A stretch of 64,000 nt of DNA, from contig NZ_CP090207.1 in the NCBI RefSeq assembly GCF_021397715.1, positions 3,844,001-3,908,000 on the forward strand. Direction: 5' to 3'. The notes beneath the pieces are model-generated. The model had not been told where the DNA came from. It was given only the letters and a program-made list of their open reading frames with translations, and made no database searches. Origin of the DNA: Pantoea agglomerans. Its GTDB lineage: Bacteria > Pseudomonadota > Gammaproteobacteria > Enterobacterales > Enterobacteriaceae. The position numbers and the translations under genes are program-made. Positions 33,004 through 41,693 of this stretch are shown here, piece after piece. Position 1 is the stretch's first letter, and each line of letters starts with the position of its first letter.

Positions 33004-34416
33004 ATGACAACCACCGTTACCACCGGGATCACGCCGATGCCTGCCGCATCGGCCTCCCGTTTCAGCTTAGCTGGCCGTATTGATGCCCTGCCCTCGTCCG
33101 CCGGATTATGGCGCTTTATCACCCTGCTGGCGCTGGGCGGCTTTTTCGAACTCTACGATCTGTTTGAAACCGGCTATATCAGCTCCGGTCTGCTGGCGGA
33201 CGGACTGTTTCACACCGGCGGCGCTGGCGTGTTCGGATTCTCCGATCAGGCGGCGTTTGCTTCTGCCACCTTTCTCGGTCTGTTTATCGGTGCCAGCCTG
33301 CTGGCTCCTTACGCCGACCGCTTTGGCCGCCGTCTGACTTTTATGTGCGCGCTGTTGTGGTACGGCCTGTTTTCACTGCTGATGGCGTTTCAGCAGAGCG
33401 CAGAGATGATTATCCTGTTCCGCCTGCTGGTGGGTATCGGCCTCGGCGTCGAGCTGGTAACCATCGATACCTATCTGTCGGAATGGGTGCCCAGTCATCT
33501 GCGCAGCCGGGCGTTCGCCTTCGCCTTTTTTGTACAGTTTCTGTCGGTGCCCGCCGTGGCACTGATCTCCTGGTGGCTGGTGCCACAAACGCTTCTCAGC
33601 CTCGAAGGCTGGCGCTGGGTGGTGATCGCCGGTGCGGTCTGTTCGCTGGTGATCTGGTTGATTCGCAAAAACCTGCCGGAATCGGCGCGCTGGCTGGCAC
33701 AGCAGGGCCGTCATCAACAGGCACACCAGGTGCTTTCTACCATGGAACAACGCTGCGGCCTGACGCCAGGCGCGCCCTTTCCGCCCGATGACGCCGCCGC
33801 ACAGCTGCCAAAACGGGGGCGTTTCCGTGAAATCTGGTCACCCGCATACCGCCAGCGCACCCTGATGCTGGTGGTGATGAACTTCTTCCAGGCGATCGGC
33901 TTCTTTGGTTTTGGTAACTGGCTGCCTGCGCTGCTGTCGGGCAGCGGCACCACGGTGACCCACAGTTTGCTGTATGCCTTTTTTATCACGCTGGCCTATC
34001 CGCTCGGTTCGCTGATCTCCAGCCGCTACGCGGATAAGCTGGAGAATAAATGGCAGATCGTGTTGTCATCGCTGATGACCGTGGTGTTCGGCACGCTGTT
34101 TGCCTTTCAGACCCAGCCGCTGATGCTGATCGCCTGTGGTTTCCTTATCACCTGGTCTAACGCCTGGCTGACCTTCAGCTATCACGCCTATCAGACCGAG
34201 ATTTTCCCGACCCACATTCGCGCCCGTGCCGTTGGCTTCTGCTATTCGTTCAGCCGTCTCTCTACGGTGTTCAGCAGTATTCTGATCGGTGTGATTTTGC
34301 AGTACGCCGGTACGCCAGGCGTGATCGCCTTTATCGTACTGAGCATGTTGATTGTGATGCTGTCGGTGGGCTTGTACGGACCTAAGACCCGCGGGATCGA
34401 TCTGGAGAATATCTAG
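33004..34416 (+). CDS. MFS metabolite:H+ symporter
   Basis: A 470-residue transporter of the sugar/metabolite:proton symporter group. Motif A reads PYADRFGRRLTFM, helices 4-5 contain LLVGIGLGVELVTIDTYLSEWVPSHLRSRAFAF, and the motif after helix 6 is NLPESARWLAQQGRHQQAHQVL. The YQTEIFPTHIRARAVGFCYSFSRLSTVFSS segment is typical of family members that carry organic acids or sugars. Twelve helices with a long central loop (about residues 225-285). The substrate is unknown; it lies between abgT and the gluconate dehydrogenase operon and may import a product of either. Confidence 0.82.
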   Translation: MTTTVTTGITPMPAASASRFSLAGRIDALPSSAGLWRFITLLALGGFFELYDLFETGYISSGLLADGLFHTGGAGVFGFSDQAAFASATFLGLFIGASLLAPYADRFGRRLTFMCALLWYGLFSLLMAFQQSAEMIILFRLLVGIGLGVELVTIDTYLSEWVPSHLRSRAFAFAFFVQFLSVPAVALISWWLVPQTLLSLEGWRWVVIAGAVCSLVIWLIRKNLPESARWLAQQGRHQQAHQVLSTMEQRCGLTPGAPFPPDDAAAQLPKRGRFREIWSPAYRQRTLMLVVMNFFQAIGFFGFGNWLPALLSGSGTTVTHSLLYAFFITLAYPLGSLISSRYADKLENKWQIVLSSLMTVVFGTLFAFQTQPLMLIACGFLITWSNAWLTFSYHAYQTEIFPTHIRARAVGFCYSFSRLSTVFSSILIGVILQYAGTPGVIAFIVLSMLIVMLSVGLYGPKTRGIDLENI

Positions 34417-34428
34417 CAGAAAAGAAGC

Positions 34429-34453
34429 GGCCGGTACCGCCAGGGTACCGGCC
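34429..34453. terminator. Bidirectional stem-loop between MFS gene and gluconate dehydrogenase operon
   Basis: A 10-bp perfect stem GGCCGGTACC/GGTACCGGCC between convergent genes, with short T-rich tails on both strands (CGCTTTA plus; GCTTCTTTTC minus). Confidence 0.65.
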
Positions 34454-34467
34454 CGCTTTATGGCAGT

Positions 34468-35778
34468 TTACTTACCTTCCAGCACCCGGATATCGGCGCT
34501 GCCCAGGCGATCTTTCTCATCTTTACGCAGCTCAGCGACCTGCTTTGCGCTGACCGGTTCAGACGCTTTGTTGCCCCAGCTGTTGCGCACGAAGTTCACC
34601 ACATCGGCAACCTGCTGATCGTTCAGACGCCAGCCGAACGCCGGCATGGTAATGGTCGACGGTGCGCCCTTCACGCCAGGCAGCTGACCGCCCACCAGCA
34701 CGATATGGATCAGCGAGGTCGGATCATCGGCCTGTACCACCGGATTGCCACGCAGCGCCGGGAAGAAGCGCTGATAGCCGCTGCCGTCGGTTTTATGGCA
34801 GGCGGCACAGCTGTCGACATAGACCGATGCGCCGGTCGCGCTGTCATCGCCTTTCCACAACGCTTTGGCGGTGGCGTCATCGACGCTGAAGACCGTCTGG
34901 TGCGGATCTTTCGCACCTAGCGACTTCAGATAGCGCGCAATGGCGGTGATATCGGCGTCGCTCAGATGCTGCAGACTGTGCTCCACCACCTCGGTCATGC
35001 CACCAAAGGCGGCGGTCTGATCGTTGCGGCCATAGCGCAGGAACTGACGCAGATCCTCTTCACTCCAGCGGCCCAGGCCGTCACGGTTATCGCCGCGCAG
35101 GTTGCTGGCGGTCCAGCCATCAATCGGCGCGCTGCTGCCAGCCAGATAGTCGTGACCTTCCTCGTTGTTCAGCGCTTTTTCCTGCATGGTGACGCTACGC
35201 GGCGTGTGGCAGGCACCACAGTGGCCCAGCCCTTCGACCAGGTAGCGACCGCGCGCCAGCACCGGGTCTTCCTGTGCGGCAGGCTGGAACGCCTTCACTT
35301 CCGGCGCAAATACCGTACGCCAGATCGCCAGCGGCCAGCGCATCGACAGCGGCCACGGAATGTCACTCTCTTTATTCGGCTGCTTCACCGCCGCCACGCC
35401 GTGCATGAAGTAAGCATACAGCGCCTTCATGTCCTCATCGCTGACCACCGCGTAAGAGGGAAACGGCATCGCCGGATAGAGCGTATCGCCATTTTTCGCC
35501 ACGCCGTGACGGACCGCCTTCTGAAAGTCATCGTAGCTGTAGTCGCCAATGCCGGTCGCCGCATCGGGCGTGATATTGGTGGAGTAGATTGTGCCAATCG
35601 GCGTCGCCATCGGCAGGCCGCCGGCAAACGCCGCACCGTCTTTCGCGGTGTGGCAGGCCACACAGTCACCGGCTCGCGCCAGATACTCGCCCCGCTTCAC
35701 CAGCTCGTCACGGTTGTCATCCGCCAGCGCGGCGAAGGTCAGGGTGCCCAGAATCAGGGCCAGAATGCCATTTTTCAT
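34468..35778 (-). CDS. Gluconate 2-dehydrogenase, triheme cytochrome c subunit
   Basis: A 436-residue secreted cytochrome with a Sec signal peptide (MKNGILALILGTLTFAALA). Three heme-binding CxxCH motifs are present: CVACH near residue 40, CGACH near 190 and CAACH near 330. This is the electron-transfer subunit of membrane-bound sugar (acid) dehydrogenases, which pass electrons from the FAD subunit to ubiquinone. Codon 1 is ambiguous: AAGGA is eight bases before 35778 but only two before 35784, so I choose 35778. Last gene of the three-gene operon. Sorbitol or 2-ketogluconate dehydrogenases share this architecture. Confidence 0.88.
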   Translation of the reverse strand: MKNGILALILGTLTFAALADDNRDELVKRGEYLARAGDCVACHTAKDGAAFAGGLPMATPIGTIYSTNITPDAATGIGDYSYDDFQKAVRHGVAKNGDTLYPAMPFPSYAVVSDEDMKALYAYFMHGVAAVKQPNKESDIPWPLSMRWPLAIWRTVFAPEVKAFQPAAQEDPVLARGRYLVEGLGHCGACHTPRSVTMQEKALNNEEGHDYLAGSSAPIDGWTASNLRGDNRDGLGRWSEEDLRQFLRYGRNDQTAAFGGMTEVVEHSLQHLSDADITAIARYLKSLGAKDPHQTVFSVDDATAKALWKGDDSATGASVYVDSCAACHKTDGSGYQRFFPALRGNPVVQADDPTSLIHIVLVGGQLPGVKGAPSTITMPAFGWRLNDQQVADVVNFVRNSWGNKASEPVSAKQVAELRKDEKDRLGSADIRVLEGK

Positions 35779-35789
35779 CGCCATGTTCC

Positions 35790-37574
35790 TTATGCCTGCA
35801 CCAGTGGACCTGGGCTTTTCAGGTACTGCTCACGAATCGCTCTGGCTGACCAGTATGTCAGCGCCGCCACCATGCCGGTCGGGTTGTAGCCCAGTCCCTG
35901 CGGGAAGGCGGAAGCGCCTGGCACGAACACATTTGGCACATCCCAGCTCTGCAGATAGCGGTTGACCGCGCTGGTTTTCGGGTCCTCGCCCATGATCGCG
36001 CCACCGCTGATGTGGGTGGTCTGATAGACGGTGGAATCAAAATGGGCACCCGGCTTTTTCGCGCCGCCGATGATCATTTTCGGGTTCATCGCTTCGGCGA
36101 TTTTATGCATCTTGCCGACCATGAACTGCGCCATTTTGATGTCGTTCTCCTGCCAGTCGAAAGTCATGCGCAGCAGCGGCTGACCATAGGCGTCTTTGTA
36201 GTTCGGATCGAGATCGAGGTAGTTCACGCGATAGGACTGGTGCGCACCGTGGGCATCCATCGACAGATGATGGGTATAGGTGTCGGCCACGGCGGCTTTC
36301 CACTGGCTGCCCCAGTTTGGCGTGCCCGTTGGCACCGGCAGGCCAGAGACCGGTTTGGTGCCCGCCTGGTTGACCCAGAATGGCGATCCGCCGACAAAGC
36401 CATGCGGGCCGTGATCGAAGTTATCAGCATTGAAATCATCAATCCCGACGCCCGCGCCACCCGCACCGATAAACGGGTTGGTGGTGGTATTTTTGTCGAA
36501 CAGCGCCTTCAGCGTCGAGAGGTTCTGATAGGCGAAGTTACGACCGACGGTGCCTTCGTTGGTGATCGGGTTGTAAGGCTTGCCGATGCCCGACAGCAGC
36601 ATCAGGTGCACGTTGTGGAACTGGAAGGCGGAGAGGATCACCAGATCTGCCGGCTGCACCTGCTCACGGCCCTGGCCATCCACATAGGTCACGCCGGTGG
36701 CGCGCTTTTTGTCGTCGGTGAGGTTAACGCGCAGCACGTAAGCGTTGTTGCGCAGCTCAAACTTCGGCTCCTGGCGCAGCGCGGGCAGAATATTGACGTT
36801 CGGCGAGGCTTTGGAATACATGTAGCAGGCATAGCCACTGCAGAAACCGCAGAAGTTGCACGGTCCCATCTGTGCGCCGTAGGGATTGGTGTAAGGACCT
36901 GAGGTATTCGCAGACGGCAGATCGTAAGGATGATAGCCCACTGATTCCGCCGCCTGGGCGAACAGCTGCGCCGAATAAGTGCGCTTCTGCGCGGGCAGCG
37001 GGAAGTTATCTGAGCGATCGGGCGCAAACGGGTTACCGCCCTTCTCTTTCCCCACCACTTTGCCTTTGATGCTCCAGGCGCTGCCTGAAGTACCAAACAC
37101 CTTTTCCGCCTTGTCGAAGAAGGGCTCCAGTTCGTCATAGCTGACGCCGAAGTCCTGAATCGTCATGCCTTCCGGAATGAAGTTTTTGCCGTAGCGCTCT
37201 TCGTAATGGCTGCGCATCTGCAGCTCAATCGGATCAACGCGGAAATGGACGCCGGACCAGTGCAGGCCTGCGCCGCCGGTGCCGGTACCCGGCAGAAACG
37301 CCGCCAGCTGGCGATAAGGCACCGCAGTCTGCGAAGCATCATGACGGATGGTGACGGTGCTTTTAGAGAGATCCTGGAACAGTTTTTTGCGAACGTTATA
37401 GGTCAGCTCGTCAATTGACTGCGGATACGCGCCGTCAGGATAGGTATCGCGATGCGGTCCGCGCTCCAGCGCCAGCACGTTGAGGCCCGCCTCGGTCAGC
37501 TCTTTCGCCATGATCGCGCCTGCCCAGCCGAAGCCGACAATTACCGCATCCACTTTTTTCATTTCGTTTGCCAT
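35790..37574 (-). CDS. Gluconate 2-dehydrogenase, FAD (GMC) subunit
   Basis: A 594-residue GMC oxidoreductase. The N-terminal FAD-binding segment is VDAVIVGFGWAGAIMAKELTEAGLNVLALERG. HWSGVHFRVDP and the CNFCGFCSGYACYMYSKASPNVN cysteine cluster (residues 224-246 region) are typical of gluconate and 2-ketogluconate dehydrogenases. The C-terminal HISGGAIMGEDPKTSAVN and DVPNVFVPGASAFPQGLGYNPTGMVAAL hold the catalytic His and FAD-binding end. The protein has no signal of its own and is carried out by the Tat-targeted small subunit. Substrate specificity (gluconate versus ketogluconate) cannot be settled by eye. Confidence 0.9.
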   Translation of the reverse strand: MANEMKKVDAVIVGFGWAGAIMAKELTEAGLNVLALERGPHRDTYPDGAYPQSIDELTYNVRKKLFQDLSKSTVTIRHDASQTAVPYRQLAAFLPGTGTGGAGLHWSGVHFRVDPIELQMRSHYEERYGKNFIPEGMTIQDFGVSYDELEPFFDKAEKVFGTSGSAWSIKGKVVGKEKGGNPFAPDRSDNFPLPAQKRTYSAQLFAQAAESVGYHPYDLPSANTSGPYTNPYGAQMGPCNFCGFCSGYACYMYSKASPNVNILPALRQEPKFELRNNAYVLRVNLTDDKKRATGVTYVDGQGREQVQPADLVILSAFQFHNVHLMLLSGIGKPYNPITNEGTVGRNFAYQNLSTLKALFDKNTTTNPFIGAGGAGVGIDDFNADNFDHGPHGFVGGSPFWVNQAGTKPVSGLPVPTGTPNWGSQWKAAVADTYTHHLSMDAHGAHQSYRVNYLDLDPNYKDAYGQPLLRMTFDWQENDIKMAQFMVGKMHKIAEAMNPKMIIGGAKKPGAHFDSTVYQTTHISGGAIMGEDPKTSAVNRYLQSWDVPNVFVPGASAFPQGLGYNPTGMVAALTYWSARAIREQYLKSPGPLVQA

Positions 37575-37576
37575 GC

Positions 37577-38311
37577 TTACGCTCTCTCCCCGCGAATTGA
37601 CACTGACGGGAACGGATAACGTTCACCGCGCTCTACCCAGTCCATAAAGTCGGCGCGTGCGCCAGGGAAGTTGATCAGCTTCCAGCCCACCATCCCCTGA
37701 TTGCCGCCGTGGATGGGATCGCTGAAGAAGCCTTCGCGGGTGTTTTGCAGCAGGAACGCAAAGAAAGTTTTGGCCGGTAGCTGGCTGAACTGCGCGCTGC
37801 CGCTTTCCATCGCCTGCAGTAAGGCATCCTGCTGTTCGCCGCTCAGCTGCGCGAACGCCTTGCCATGCTGCTGTTGGCTGAAATGATCGGCGTCGGCAAT
37901 GCCGAGGCGATAGATCTGCTGCGGTACCAGCGGCAGCTGGTAGCCCAGCTCTTTGGGCAGGTCGGGATTAAACGGTCCCTGCATATACCAGTTGGAGCCG
38001 GTGGCGTACGGGGTGTTCATCTGACGATCGATGAACTCAGGTACGCCCGCCTCCAGCGCGCCAGGACCGCGTTCATCGTTTGGGATCAGGCGCGCAACGG
38101 CGGCGGTGATAAACGCAAATTCTTCGGCGGTGAACCAGGCTGGCTGGTAGTCACGCGCCTGTTGCGGTGCGGCCGGGGCCTCAGCCGCCTGTGCCGCCAG
38201 CGGCAGCGACAGTGCGCCCATCGCCGTGGTGCCTACCGCCATTGCTGGCGCCAGGGTAATAGTCTTCAGCAAAAAATCCCTGCGTGAATGACCCTTTTTT
38301 TGTTCTGACAT
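37577..38311 (-). CDS. Gluconate 2-dehydrogenase, small (gamma) subunit with Tat signal
   Basis: A 244-residue protein of the gluconate 2-dehydrogenase subunit 3 family. The N-terminus [20 protein letters not shown] is a twin-arginine signal that exports the folded FAD subunit along with it. The body contains [36 protein letters not shown] and [30 protein letters not shown], both characteristic. First gene of the operon; GAGG precedes ATG 38311. A perfect GntR-type palindrome lies 93 bases upstream. Confidence 0.9.
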   Translation of the reverse strand: MSEQKKGHSRRDFLLKTITLAPAMAVGTTAMGALSLPLAAQAAEAPAAPQQARDYQPAWFTAEEFAFITAAVARLIPNDERGPGALEAGVPEFIDRQMNTPYATGSNWYMQGPFNPDLPKELGYQLPLVPQQIYRLGIADADHFSQQQHGKAFAQLSGEQQDALLQAMESGSAQFSQLPAKTFFAFLLQNTREGFFSDPIHGGNQGMVGWKLINFPGARADFMDWVERGERYPFPSVSIRGERA

Positions 38312-38403
38312 GACATTGCCTCATTCCCGCCATTCAGGCGGTATGAAAGGGTAAATGGTTGCGTTGTTATGGTTTTTATTAGCGGATTCAGGGTTACAGC
38401 TTG

Positions 38404-38421
38404 ATTGTTACCGGTAACAAT
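38404..38421. promoter_or_regulatory. GntR-type operator upstream of gluconate dehydrogenase
   Basis: ATTGTTACCGGTAACAAT is a perfect 18-bp palindrome. The core TGTTACCGGTAACA closely resembles the operator of GntR, the gluconate repressor of the LacI family. Its position before the operon fits gluconate induction. It also lies 165 bases upstream of sbmA. Confidence 0.7.
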
Positions 38422-38585
38422 GGGCGCTAGTGTAACACTGCTGTCGAGAAAGATTTAGCCTCTGGAAACAAAACCGCACAATTTCATTAACATCTATCCC
38501 CTTACTGTCATCAGCAGAAACAACAGACTACAGACATCAGGCAGGCAAAACGTTATAACAGGCAACACACAACAGCGGAGTGCCT

Positions 38586-39827
38586 ATGTTTAAGTCTTTT
38601 TTCCCGCGGCCAGCGCTGTTTTTCAGCTCAGCGGCCATCTGGAGCTTATTAGCGATTTTTGCCTGGTTCGGCTTTGCCGCGCACCTGCCCGGTATGTGGC
38701 CAACATTCGAAGCCGCCATGAAACAACCTTTGCCAACCACTGCCGCACGGTTTATCGCCGCCAGCCAGCTGTGGTTTTATCTCTATTACTGGGTAATGGT
38801 GGCCATTTTTGCCCTCGCCTGGCGGCTGATTGATAATCATCCGTGGCAGCGCTGGTCAGTCTGGGGTTCGGCGCTGATTATCTTTGTCACCTGGTTTGGG
38901 GTGCAGGTCGGCGTAGCGGTCAACGCCTGGTATGGCCCGTTTTACGATCTGATTCAGAAGGCGCTGACAAAAGCAGGATCGGTGCAGATCGTCGAGTTTT
39001 ACCACGAAGTACGCGCATTTCTCGGCATCGCGCTGATTGCGGTGGTGATTGGAGTCCTTAATTCCTTCTTTATCAGCCACTGGGTTTTCCGCTGGCGTAC
39101 CGCCATGAACAATTACTACATGCACAACTGGCAGCGACTGCGTCACGTTGAAGGTGCGGCGCAGCGTGTACAGGAAGACACCATGCGGTTTGCCTCCACG
39201 CTGGAAGACTGGGGCGTCAGTTTTATTCAGGCGATCATGACCCTGGTGGCCTTTTTGCCGGTGCTGGTGGCGCTATCACACCACGTTAAAGATGTGCCCT
39301 TCCTTGGCAATATTCCTTATGCGCTGGTGATTGCCGCCGTGCTGTGGTCGGTGTTTGGCACCGGATTACTGGCGATAGTCGGGATTAAACTGCCAGGCCT
39401 GGAGTTTCGTAATCAGCGGGTGGAAGCGGCTTACCGTAAAGAGCTGGTGTATGGCGAGGATAATGCGGACCGTGCCCGGCCGCAGACGGTGCAGGAGCTG
39501 TTTGGTCGGGTGCGGTTCAACTACTTCCGCCTCTACTTTCACTATCTCTACTTCAACATCACCCGCATTCTCTATCTGCAGGTTGATAACGTGTTTGGCC
39601 TGTTCCTGCTGTTTCCGTCGATTGTGGCGGGCACCATTACGCTGGGCCTGCTGAACCAGATCACCAACGTGTTTGACCAGGTGCGCGGTTCGTTCCAGTA
39701 CCTGATCGCCTCATGGTCAACGCTGGTTGAACTGATGTCGATCTACAAGCGTCTGCGCAGTTTTGAGCAGATTCTGGATGATATCCCACACGATGAGATG
39801 ATGCGCGAAGCGTCAGAAGAGGTCTGA
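38586..39827 (+). CDS. sbmA: Peptide/antibiotic importer SbmA (BacA family)
   Basis: A 413-residue inner-membrane protein. The N-terminus [69 protein letters not shown] and the C-terminal [39 protein letters not shown] are all SbmA hallmarks. SbmA imports microcins, bleomycin and proline-rich peptides using the proton gradient. GGAG precedes ATG 38586 by six bases; the GTG two codons earlier is less likely. The yaiW partner of E. coli is not adjacent here. A strong terminator follows. Confidence 0.95.
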   Translation: MFKSFFPRPALFFSSAAIWSLLAIFAWFGFAAHLPGMWPTFEAAMKQPLPTTAARFIAASQLWFYLYYWVMVAIFALAWRLIDNHPWQRWSVWGSALIIFVTWFGVQVGVAVNAWYGPFYDLIQKALTKAGSVQIVEFYHEVRAFLGIALIAVVIGVLNSFFISHWVFRWRTAMNNYYMHNWQRLRHVEGAAQRVQEDTMRFASTLEDWGVSFIQAIMTLVAFLPVLVALSHHVKDVPFLGNIPYALVIAAVLWSVFGTGLLAIVGIKLPGLEFRNQRVEAAYRKELVYGEDNADRARPQTVQELFGRVRFNYFRLYFHYLYFNITRILYLQVDNVFGLFLLFPSIVAGTITLGLLNQITNVFDQVRGSFQYLIASWSTLVELMSIYKRLRSFEQILDDIPHDEMMREASEEV

Positions 39828-39900
39828 TCGATTAAGGATAGCGACACTGTAGCTAGCGTGATCGGCTTCCCGCCTCGGTCGGAAATGACCTCAGCTCCCG

Positions 39901-39922
39901 GCCCGCGTCAGCGGGCTTTTTT
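39901..39922 (+). terminator. sbmA terminator
   Basis: Stem GCCCGC/GCGGGC with loop GTCA and six T. Confidence 0.9.
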
Positions 39923-39927
39923 ACAGC

Positions 39928-39950
39928 AAAAAGCCACTCGTCAGAGTGGC
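39928..39950 (-). terminator. yncE terminator
   Basis: On the minus strand, stem GCCACTC/GAGTGGC with a four-base loop and a five-T run, 60 bases after the yncE stop. Confidence 0.85.
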
Positions 39951-40011
39951 TTCAGAGTACACAACGCCGGAGTTAAACGGCTCGCCCGTGCCGATAAGCG
40001 GCGATCACCTT

Positions 40012-41064
40012 TTACAGTGCAATACGCATTACGCTGTCAGGATCTTTTGGCGGCGCTTTACGCGAACCCGGTTGCTTCACGCTGACATACAACGCTTTGC
40101 CGTCAGCAGAGAGCGCCAGGCTGTTGGGTAAACCGGGGGTTTTCACGCTGCGCTTCACGCTGTAACTGCTGGCATCAATGATGCTGACTTCACCCGCTTT
40201 ACGATGGGTGACATAGAGCTCATTACGATCCGGATTGAACAGCACCGCCAGCGACTCCGGCACAGCGATCCGCTGGATCACCTGCTGATTACGCAGATCC
40301 ACCACCAGCACCTGCGCCTGCTTCGAATCGCTGAGGAAGGCTCGCTGACCGCGCGTATCCAGCGCAATGTTCAGGAAAAAGTGCGCTTTATCGCCATCGA
40401 TCTTCTGCTTTTTCTCCACGGCATTGGTGCGGGCGTTGATGGTGACCAGTTCACCGTCGCCGTTGGTCACGTAGACTTTCTGCGCCGCCGAATCGACCGC
40501 CAGGCCGGTTCCCATCTTGCCGGTATCTGGCACGGTACTAATCAGTTGCAGCGTACTGCCATCCACCACCCAGACCACGCTCTGCGGTCCCAGACCGGTA
40601 ACATAGACGCGATTGGTTTTGACATCGACCGCCACCTGTCGCGGCTGCAGCGGACGCACCGTTTCACTGCGCTTACGGCTATCCAGTACCAGAGTGTTCA
40701 GCACTTTTCCGCTGCTGGCATCGATGGCGGTCAGCGAACCCTCAACGGTATTGCCGACGTAAAGCACATTTGTCTGCGGATTGATCGCCGCGCCAAACGC
40801 CTTCAGTTCGGTATTGATCGACTGCTGCACCGCCAGCGTGGTGGGATCGAGACGAAACACCGTGCCGCCGTTACCGCTGCTGTTCTGCGATGAGGCCACA
40901 AACAGCGCGTTATCTTTTGGGCTGACGGCCAGTTCATATACGCCTTTGCCGATCGGCTGATTGATATCGTCTGCCTGCGCCGTCACTAATCCTGACGCAG
41001 AAAACAGCGCGGTTGCCAGCACCAGAGGACGCAGCGCCCAGCGGGTTTTGATTAACGCTTTCAT
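40012..41064 (-). CDS. yncE: Periplasmic beta-propeller protein YncE
   Basis: A 350-residue YVTN-type propeller (353 in E. coli). The Sec signal peptide ends near AQA; the mature part starts DDINQPIGKGVYELAVSPKDNALFVASSQ. YRLDPTT-like, SVVWVVDGSTLQLISTVPDTGKMGTGLAVDS and FNPDRNELYVTHRKAGEVSIIDA match YncE closely. Its biochemical role is uncertain; E. coli YncE is iron-regulated and binds DNA in vitro. A paralogous lipoprotein is at 1403-2497 in this window. A Fur-like box lies about 100 bases upstream. Confidence 0.9.
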   Translation of the reverse strand: MKALIKTRWALRPLVLATALFSASGLVTAQADDINQPIGKGVYELAVSPKDNALFVASSQNSSGNGGTVFRLDPTTLAVQQSINTELKAFGAAINPQTNVLYVGNTVEGSLTAIDASSGKVLNTLVLDSRKRSETVRPLQPRQVAVDVKTNRVYVTGLGPQSVVWVVDGSTLQLISTVPDTGKMGTGLAVDSAAQKVYVTNGDGELVTINARTNAVEKKQKIDGDKAHFFLNIALDTRGQRAFLSDSKQAQVLVVDLRNQQVIQRIAVPESLAVLFNPDRNELYVTHRKAGEVSIIDASSYSVKRSVKTPGLPNSLALSADGKALYVSVKQPGSRKAPPKDPDSVMRIAL

Positions 41065-41161
41065 AACTTCTCCATAGTTAATTCACCGCAGACGCGGTGA
41101 AAAGAAAGCCCGACATTGCAACCAGAAAGTCTCTGATCCGGGATCAGATGAGTTTGTTTTT

Positions 41162-41180
41162 GAGAATAATAATTATTTCG
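41162..41180. promoter_or_regulatory. Fur-like box upstream of yncE
   Basis: GAGAATAATAATTATTTCG matches 13 of 19 bases of the Fur consensus, about 98 bases before the yncE start. Confidence 0.55.
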
Positions 41181-41221
41181 GGGGGAAAGAGACAGGATTA
41201 TTATGGATGAGCGGCAAACGC

Positions 41222-41252
41222 CGCCAGGACGCCGGGTGGCGTCCTGTCAGCA
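41222..41252. other. Stem-loop after the DUF1471 gene
   Basis: CAGGACGCC/GGCGTCCTG with loop GGGT, 20-50 bases past the stop of the minus-strand DUF1471 gene. No T-run, so termination is uncertain. Confidence 0.35.
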
Positions 41253-41271
41253 TAAGCGGATAAAGCGTGGC

Positions 41272-41481
41272 TTATTTCAGCAGTTCAGCGGTCATGTGAA
41301 CGCCGTTATTGGTGTAGGCTTCGGTGATTTTATATGAAGCACCTTGTTCCTGCGCCTGAGCAGCAATTTTCGCTTCAGCGCCATCAAGCGTAGAGTCGAT
41401 AGCGGTCACAGACTGGGCGAAACTGGCGAATGGCAGAACAGAAAGCGCGATAACTGCTGCAAAAGTTTTGATAGATTTCAT
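41272..41481 (-). CDS. DUF1471 (YhcN/BhsA-like) periplasmic peptide
   Basis: A 69-residue secreted protein. The signal peptide is MKSIKTFAAVIALSVLPFASFA. The mature 47 residues start QSVTAIDSTLDGAEAKIAAQAQEQGASYKITEAY and follow the DUF1471 fold (beta-alpha-beta). Family members such as BhsA, McbA and YhcN respond to stress and influence biofilm or envelope state. ATG 41481 follows GAGGAA at six bases. No neighbour points to a specific role. Confidence 0.82.
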   Translation of the reverse strand: MKSIKTFAAVIALSVLPFASFAQSVTAIDSTLDGAEAKIAAQAQEQGASYKITEAYTNNGVHMTAELLK

Positions 41482-41658
41482 GGTCAATTCCTCGATTAAG
41501 TTTTATCAGGTAAGGCGTGCTGCCTTGTTGATAGATATACTAGACCGGATCTTGATCAGTAAAAAGCGGAGACTTTTGCTTAACTCATTCAATAAAACTG
41601 ATGATAAAAAGCACGTCTTGTATAGTTATCGCTCAAAAGGTTAATAATCCACACTCAG

Positions 41659-41686
41659 AAAAAAAGGCAGCATAAATGGCTGCCTT
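41659..41686 (-). terminator. Terminator of the NepI-like gene
   Basis: On the minus strand: stem AAGGCAGC/GCTGCCTT with a 7-base loop, followed by a run of T. Confidence 0.85.
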
Positions 41687-41693
41687 GCTCGAT

